From contig JAOBWH010000132.1 in assembly GCA_025463265.1 (NCBI GenBank), positions 16,298 to 80,297 of the forward strand: DNA of 64,000 bases. Direction: 5' to 3'. Every line of letters begins with the position of its first letter. The stretch's first letter is position 1. Positions 60,239-64,000 of this stretch are shown one piece after another. This DNA comes from Ilumatobacteraceae bacterium. Its GTDB lineage: Bacteria > Actinomycetota > Acidimicrobiia > Acidimicrobiales > Iamiaceae. Under the pieces are notes generated by a model that was not told where the DNA came from, searched no databases, and was given only the letters and a program-made list of their open reading frames with translations. Position numbers and translations under genes: made by a program.

Positions 60239-61129
60239 ATGGGTGCGAAGCAGCGCGAGGACCTGACCGGCAAGGTCATCATCGTCACCGGCGCCAACTC
60301 GGGCATCGGCAAGGAGTCCGCGGTGGAGCTGGCGGCCATGGGCGCCACGGTCGTGATGACGGCTCGGAGCCAGGCCAAGGGCGACGCGGCTCGGACCGAG
60401 GTCATCGAGCGCTCCGGCAGCGACCGGGTGGTGCTCGGCAGCCTGGATCTCGCCTCGTTCGCCTCGGTCCGGACGTTCGCCGCGTGGTTCCTCGACGAGT
60501 TCGACCGCCTCGACGTGCTGATCAACAACGCCGGGCTGATCGTCGACACCCGCAGGGAGACGGCGGATGGATTCGAGCTGATGTTCGGCACGAACCACCT
60601 CGGGCACTTCCTGCTGACCGACCTCCTGCGGGAGCGGCTCATCGAGAGCGCGCCGTCGCGGGTGATCGTGGTGTCGTCCGTGGCGCACCGCTGGGCGCTC
60701 ACCGGCCTGGACCGGGAGGACCTCCAGTGCGTCGCCCGGTTCGGCGGCTCGCGGGCCTACGGGGCGTCGAAGCTCGCCAACGTCCAGTTCGCGTTCGAGC
60801 TCAGCCGCCAGCTCGCCGATGCGGGCGTGACGGTCAACGCCGTGCACCCGGGCAGCATCCACAGCGGCTTCGCCGCTGATGGCGACACCGGTGCGTCCGG
60901 TCTCGGCTGGTGGATGGCCACGTTCGGGCCGTACGTCCTGCGCACCCCGAGGAGCGGGGCCAAGACCCAGGTGCTGCTCGCCAGCTCCACCAGCCCCCGC
61001 ATCGCCGGGCGGACCGGCCACTACTGGTCCCACGGCCGACGCTGGCCGGCGTCGCGCCACGCCCGCAGCCGGAGCGAGGCCCGCTGGCTCTGGGAGGAGA
61101 GCGCTCGGCTCGTGGCGGAGACGCCGTGA
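60239..61129 (+). CDS. SDR-family oxidoreductase (retinol-dehydrogenase-like)
   Basis: A 296-residue SDR with TGANSGIG (17-24), ARSQAKGDAA as the NADP-type second strand, NNAG, SSVAH and the catalytic YGASK. The segment TNHLGHFLLTDLL after the NNAG block is typical of retinol-dehydrogenase / WW-domain oxidoreductase-like SDRs. The substrate is unknown. GAGACT lies 8 nt before the ATG, like the box upstream of the UbiB-type gene. Its TGA is overlapped by the GTG of rsmD, so this SDR leads the housekeeping operon that follows. Confidence 0.86.
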   Translation: MGAKQREDLTGKVIIVTGANSGIGKESAVELAAMGATVVMTARSQAKGDAARTEVIERSGSDRVVLGSLDLASFASVRTFAAWFLDEFDRLDVLINNAGLIVDTRRETADGFELMFGTNHLGHFLLTDLLRERLIESAPSRVIVVSSVAHRWALTGLDREDLQCVARFGGSRAYGASKLANVQFAFELSRQLADAGVTVNAVHPGSIHSGFAADGDTGASGLGWWMATFGPYVLRTPRSGAKTQVLLASSTSPRIAGRTGHYWSHGRRWPASRHARSRSEARWLWEESARLVAETP

Positions 61130-61740
61130 GCGGCAAGCGGCCCGCGCCTCGGCCCCGGCGATCGGCGTCCTCGTCGCGCCAGCCGCCCACGAGGGGCGCG
61201 CTGCGCGTCGTGGCCGGCACGGCCGGGGGGCGGCGCATCGACGTGCCCGCCGGATCGGCCACGCGGCCGACCTCCGACCGGGTCCGCGAGGCGCTGTTCA
61301 ACGCCCTCGACAGCCTCGGCGCCGTCGAGGGCGCCGTCGTCCTCGACGGCTTCGCCGGCAGCGGTGCGCTCGGCATCGAGGCGCTGTCGCGGGGCGCGGC
61401 GCGGGCGACCTTCGCCGACACCGATCCCCAGGCGGTCGAGGTCGTTCGGACCAACCTCGGCGCCCTCGGCCTTGCCGACGCCGCCCAGGTGGTGGCCGGA
61501 GGTGCGGACCGGGCGCTCGCCTTCGGCCCCTACGACCTCGTGCTGCTCGATCCGCCCTACGCCTTCGACGGATGGGACGCGTTCCTGACCGCCGTCGCCG
61601 CGTCGCTGTCGCCCGAGGGCGTGGTGGTGATCGAATCGGACCGGGACGTGCCGCTGCCGGCCGGTCTGGTTGGCATCAGGTCGAAGACCTACGGCGGTAC
61701 GGTGGTCCAGTTCGCAACCGCCGCCGGAGCACCGTCGTGA
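61126..61740 (+). CDS. rsmD: 16S rRNA (guanine(966)-N(2))-methyltransferase
   Basis: RsmD methylates N2 of G966 in 16S rRNA with SAM. The 204-residue product starts with a basic tail of about 25 residues, then RVVAGTAGGRRIDVPAG, RPTSDRVREALFNAL, the SAM motif LDGFAGSGALGIEALSRGA and the catalytic LLDPPY. The GTG at 61126 overlaps the SDR stop (GTGA), and its own stop overlaps the GTG of coaD (GTGA at 61737), so three genes are coupled. rsmD-coaD is a widely conserved pair. Confidence 0.94.
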   Translation: MSGKRPAPRPRRSASSSRQPPTRGALRVVAGTAGGRRIDVPAGSATRPTSDRVREALFNALDSLGAVEGAVVLDGFAGSGALGIEALSRGAARATFADTDPQAVEVVRTNLGALGLADAAQVVAGGADRALAFGPYDLVLLDPPYAFDGWDAFLTAVAASLSPEGVVVIESDRDVPLPAGLVGIRSKTYGGTVVQFATAAGAPS

Positions 61741-62225
61741 CCCGAGTCCTCTATCCGGGGTCATTCGACCCCATCCACAACGGGCACCTCGAGCTCATCG
61801 AGGTCGCCTCCCGGCTGTTCGACTCGGTCGTGGTGGCGGCCATCGGCAACCCGCAGAAGACCACGGGCCTCTATTCGCTCGACGAGCGGCGCCAGATGAT
61901 CGACGAGTCGGTCGCCCACCTGCCCAACGTGGAGGTCACGGTGTACTCGAGCCTCGTGGTCAACCTGGCGAAGGAGGTCGGCGCGGACTTCCTGGTGAAG
62001 GGCCTCCGCGCCGTCTCGGACTTCGAGTCCGAGCTCCAGCAGTCGCAGATGAACCTGGCCATCTCGGGGATGCACACGGTGTTCATCCCGTCGGCCACCG
62101 AGCACTCGTTCGTCGCCTCGAAGTGGATCCGGGAGATCGCCCGGTTCCGAGGCGACGTGTCCTCGATGGTGCCGCCGCCGGTCGCGGCACGCCTCGCCGA
62201 ATCGTTCCAGGAGCCGCACCCATGA
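61737..62225 (+). CDS. coaD: Phosphopantetheine adenylyltransferase
   Basis: CoaD adds AMP to 4'-phosphopantetheine, the penultimate step of CoA synthesis. The 162-residue product has the nucleotide motif GSFDPIHNGHLELI (HxGH), KGLRAVSDFESELQQSQMN, and the late EHSFVASKWIREIARFRGDVSSMVP; here the usual SSS of the ISSS motif reads VAS. GTG start inside the rsmD stop. The stop overlaps the ATG of the next gene (ATGA at 62222). Confidence 0.95.
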   Translation: MTRVLYPGSFDPIHNGHLELIEVASRLFDSVVVAAIGNPQKTTGLYSLDERRQMIDESVAHLPNVEVTVYSSLVVNLAKEVGADFLVKGLRAVSDFESELQQSQMNLAISGMHTVFIPSATEHSFVASKWIREIARFRGDVSSMVPPPVAARLAESFQEPHP

Positions 62226-62893
62226 GCTACGACGACCGTCACCCCCACGACGACCGCCAGCCGCACGATCCTCGCGACTACGACGAGCGGGCCCACGAGC
62301 CGCCCTTCGACGCCGATGCCGACCTCGAGCCGGTCGCCGAGGAGCCTGCGCCCCGGCGCACCCTCGTGCGCGGCCGGACCCAGGTGGATGCCGAGGAGCT
62401 CCTCCGACGCGTGTCGGACCTGATCGCCGGCGCCCGCCCCATGCCGTTGTCGGCGTCGGCGATGATCAACAAGGAAGAGGTGCTCGAGCTGCTCGACGAG
62501 GCCATCGGACGCCTCCCCGACGAGCTCCGTGAAGCCCGCTGGCTGCGCAAGGAGCGCGAGGAGTACCTCGCCAAGATGCGAGCCGACGGCGATGAGATCA
62601 CCGACGCCGCCCGGGCCCGGGCCGAGCAGATGGTCCAGCGCACCGAGGTCGTGAAGGCCGCGGAGCACCGCGCCCGGCGGATCCTGGACTCGGCCGAGGC
62701 CGAGGCCCGCCGCCTCCGGCTGGAGTGCGAGGACTTCTGCGACCAGAAGCTGGCCAGCTTCGAGATCGTGCTCGAGCGCACCCTGAAGATGGTGGGGTCG
62801 GGGCGGGAGAAGCTCCAGGCCACCAACCTGGCCCGACCCGAGGTCGAGGCCGAGGTGGAGGACGAGGAGTTCTTCGACCAGGACCGGTCGTGA
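62222..62893 (+). CDS. DivIVA/SepIVA-like coiled-coil protein
   Basis: This 223-residue protein has a disordered, His/Asp-rich N-terminus (about 1-50), then a long helical coiled coil (about 55-215): VDAEELLRRVSDLIAGARPM, NKEEVLELLDEAIGRLPDELREARWLRKEREEYL, AEHRARRILDSAEAEARRL. Its size, composition and place between coaD and the DUF177 gene match the mycobacterial SepIVA (Rv2927c) neighbourhood; SepIVA is a DivIVA-domain protein needed for septation. Automated annotation often calls it an ATP synthase B-like protein. Coupled to coaD and DUF177 by overlapping starts. Confidence 0.75.
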   Translation: MSYDDRHPHDDRQPHDPRDYDERAHEPPFDADADLEPVAEEPAPRRTLVRGRTQVDAEELLRRVSDLIAGARPMPLSASAMINKEEVLELLDEAIGRLPDELREARWLRKEREEYLAKMRADGDEITDAARARAEQMVQRTEVVKAAEHRARRILDSAEAEARRLRLECEDFCDQKLASFEIVLERTLKMVGSGREKLQATNLARPEVEAEVEDEEFFDQDRS

Positions 62894-63441
62894 CCCCCTC
62901 GGGAGCCGCCGCGCCGAGCGACGGGCACCCGCCCTCGGTTCCGGTCTCGGTCACCGAGATCCGCCGCCGGCCGGGCAGCCGGATGCCGGTCGAGCGGACG
63001 CTCGTGGCCCGGGGCCTGGGCCTGACTGACGTGGTGGTGCCCGACGGCTCCGAGATCGCCTTCGCGGGTGAGCTGGAATCGATCCACGAGGGCGTCGTCC
63101 TCACCGGCTCGGCTGAGGTGCCGTGGGCCGGCGAGTGCCGCCGCTGCCTCAAGGAGCTCCACGGCACGTCCGCCATCGAGATCCGCGAGGTCTACGAGAC
63201 CAAGCCCACCGAGGGCGAGACCTGGCCGCTCGATCACGACACGGTCGACCTGGGACCGCTGCTCCACGACATTGCGCTGCTGGCGCTGCCGCTGGCCCCC
63301 CTCTGCACCGACGACTGCCTGGGACCGGCACCCGACGCCTTCCCTGCGGTGGTCGCAGTGGACCCCGTCGCCGTCGAGGAGCCTGCGGGTGAACCGGCCA
63401 AGGACCCCCGCTGGGCGGCGCTCGACGACCTCGATCTCTGA
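62890..63441 (+). CDS. DUF177 (YceD-family) protein
   Basis: The 183-residue product shows the DUF177 pattern: IHEGVVLTGSAEVPWAGECRRCL, LGPLLHDIALLALPLAPLCTDDCLG and the Cys pairs CRRC and CTDDC. YceD-family proteins sit next to rpmF across bacteria and are tied to 23S rRNA / ribosome assembly. GTG start overlapping the preceding stop (GTGA). rpmF starts 95 bp later. It corresponds to mycobacterial Rv2926c by position. Confidence 0.9.
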   Translation: MTPSGAAAPSDGHPPSVPVSVTEIRRRPGSRMPVERTLVARGLGLTDVVVPDGSEIAFAGELESIHEGVVLTGSAEVPWAGECRRCLKELHGTSAIEIREVYETKPTEGETWPLDHDTVDLGPLLHDIALLALPLAPLCTDDCLGPAPDAFPAVVAVDPVAVEEPAGEPAKDPRWAALDDLDL

Positions 63442-63471
63442 GCCCGCTTTCGACCGGGGCGGGGTCGGCCG

Positions 63472-63477
63472 CTACCA
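63472..63477 (+). promoter_or_regulatory. Possible -10 box for rpmF-plsX
   Basis: TACCAT in the 95-bp gap after DUF177, about 60 bp before the rpmF start, would give a leadered rpmF-plsX transcript in addition to read-through. Confidence 0.35.
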
Positions 63478-63536
63478 TCTACCCCTCGCGTGCGGCGCAC
63501 CGCAGCGCCCCCGATCACGACCTCAGGACCACGACG

Positions 63537-63716
63537 ATGGCTGTCCCCAAGAAGAAGACCTCCAAGTCCAAGAGCCGCAGCCGCCGGGCCTCGGCCTGGA
63601 CGCTGAACGCCCCTTCGCGGAGCGTCTGCCCCCGGTGCGGGAGCGCCAAGGTGCCCCACGTGGTGTGCGGCAACTGCGGCTGGTACCACGGCCGGCAGGC
63701 CATCGAGGTCGACTGA
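63537..63716 (+). CDS. rpmF: 50S ribosomal protein L32
   Basis: A 59-residue frame starts MAVPKKKTSKSKSRSRRASA, followed by WTLNAPSRSVCPRCGSAKVPHVVCGNCGWYHG (in part) and ends AIEVD. The basic start and the CxxC / CxxC zinc knuckle (Cys31, Cys34, Cys44, Cys47) are those of L32. AGGA precedes the ATG by 9 nt. It sits between DUF177 and plsX, the usual bacterial order. Confidence 0.95.
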   Translation: MAVPKKKTSKSKSRSRRASAWTLNAPSRSVCPRCGSAKVPHVVCGNCGWYHGRQAIEVD

Positions 63717-63737
63717 CCCACGTCCGGCTGACCTGCC

Positions 63738-64000
63738 ATGACGTCAACTGATCGCCTTCCCGTCGCCGTCGACGCAATGGGCGGCGACAAGGCCCCCACG
63801 GAGATCGTGGCCGGAGCCGTCCGCGCCCGCGACGAGCTCGGCGTGTCCGTCGTCCTCGTCGGCCGTCCCGAGGACCTGACCGAGACCGGCGGGCTCGAGG
63901 TCCTGCCCGCGTCCGAGGTCATCGCCATGGACGCCGATCCGGGCAGGAGCGTCCGGACCATGAAGGACTCGTCACTGGTGCGCGCCGCCGAGGCGGTGCG
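63738..64000 (+). CDS. plsX: Phosphate acyltransferase PlsX, N-terminal part (runs off the window)
   Basis: PlsX makes acyl-phosphate from acyl-ACP for phospholipid synthesis. The visible 87 residues begin MTSTDRLPVAVDAMGGDKAP, with the DAMGGD motif that opens PlsX, and continue with AGAVRARDELGVSVVLVGRP and IAMDADPGRSVRTMKDSSLVRAA. The gene continues beyond the window. It follows rpmF after 21 bp, as in many genomes. Confidence 0.95.
   Translation, partial: MTSTDRLPVAVDAMGGDKAPTEIVAGAVRARDELGVSVVLVGRPEDLTETGGLEVLPASEVIAMDADPGRSVRTMKDSSLVRAAEAV

Noticed and set aside
1..64000. tRNA, rRNA, CRISPR, integrase, transposase or phage genes
   Set aside because: None seen: gaps are short and hold no tRNA-like cloverleaf text or regularly spaced repeats, and no mobile-element protein motif is present.

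Overview
This window is a dense, GC-rich bacterial chromosome segment. It holds about 60 protein genes, no rRNA or tRNA gene that I can see, and no insertion sequence, CRISPR array or phage gene. The gene set points to Actinomycetota: the non-canonical mismatch-repair nuclease NucS, F420-type LLM and PPOX oxidoreductases, a mycothiol-type PIG-L amidase, a WS/DGAT acyltransferase, GTP-dependent PEPCK, DUF3039, an AccA/AccD fusion, and the order coaD / SepIVA-like / DUF177 / rpmF / plsX. The many acyl-CoA genes and the frequent leaderless start signals suggest the class Acidimicrobiia (Iamia or Ilumatobacter-like), but that placement is an inference.

Layout. 1-2.2 kb (minus): the start of a gamma-glutamyltransferase, an SGNH lipoprotein and an MFE-2-like SDR. 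2.3-4.7 kb (minus): rmlC-rmlB-rmlD for dTDP-L-rhamnose. 4.7-7.6 kb: divergent acyl-CoA synthetase and acyl-CoA dehydrogenase. 7.7-9.5 kb (minus): a MarR regulator with an MFS exporter and a candidate operator. 9.6-11.2 kb: a small unknown protein and an LLM oxidoreductase. 11.2-15.7 kb (minus): a second gamma-glutamyltransferase, DUF3039, a geranylgeranyl-reductase-like flavoprotein and a WS/DGAT. 16-17.7 kb (minus): a VanW-family envelope protein. 17.8-20.8 kb (plus): SDR, hydratase 2 and cytochrome P450 as one overlapping unit. 20.9-22.9 kb: a secreted zinc-protease-like protein with FN3 and DUF4214. 22.9-26 kb (minus): DUF4253, nucS and an ABC1/UbiB kinase. 26-30.6 kb (plus): two tandem GAF-PAS-GAF-PP2C phosphatases. 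30.65-34.4 kb (plus): cysQ-cysD-cysN-cysC for sulfate activation. 34.6-37.3 kb (minus): an MMPL/RND protein. 37.4-39.3 kb (plus): a GH38-like DUF5054 protein. 39.3-41.8 kb (minus): a polar amino-acid ABC importer. 42-46.95 kb (plus): fused carboxyltransferase, alpha/beta hydrolase, alpha-methylacyl-CoA racemase-like enzyme, PIG-L amidase and histidine phosphatase. 47-48.7 kb: a secreted Ca2+-type PI-PLC and a four-helix membrane protein. 48.7-52.2 kb (minus): NlpC/P60, a stand-alone RAM domain, PEPCK, a CSD-like protein and rpmB. 52.4-57.7 kb (plus): fakA-like, a membrane protein and recG. 57.8-59.1 kb: divergent F420-type pair. 59.2-61.1 kb: zinc-ribbon and crotonase genes, then an SDR. 61.1-64 kb (plus): rsmD-coaD-sepIVA-like-DUF177-rpmF-plsX (plsX cut by the window end).

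How the genes fit together. Several modules serve acyl-CoA metabolism. The synthetase, dehydrogenase, hydratase 2, SDRs, crotonase and racemase-like enzyme form a kit resembling peroxisomal-type beta-oxidation of branched or sterol-derived acyl chains, and the P450 could supply the first oxidation. CysD, CysN, CysC and CysQ form a complete PAPS make-and-recycle set. The 3' block is the conserved translation, CoA and phospholipid housekeeping neighbourhood. No stretch above about 260 bp lacks a gene; the larger gaps hold hairpins, repeats or promoter signals and are described below. Many genes have a TANNNT box 6-8 nt before the start codon, the pattern expected of leaderless transcripts.
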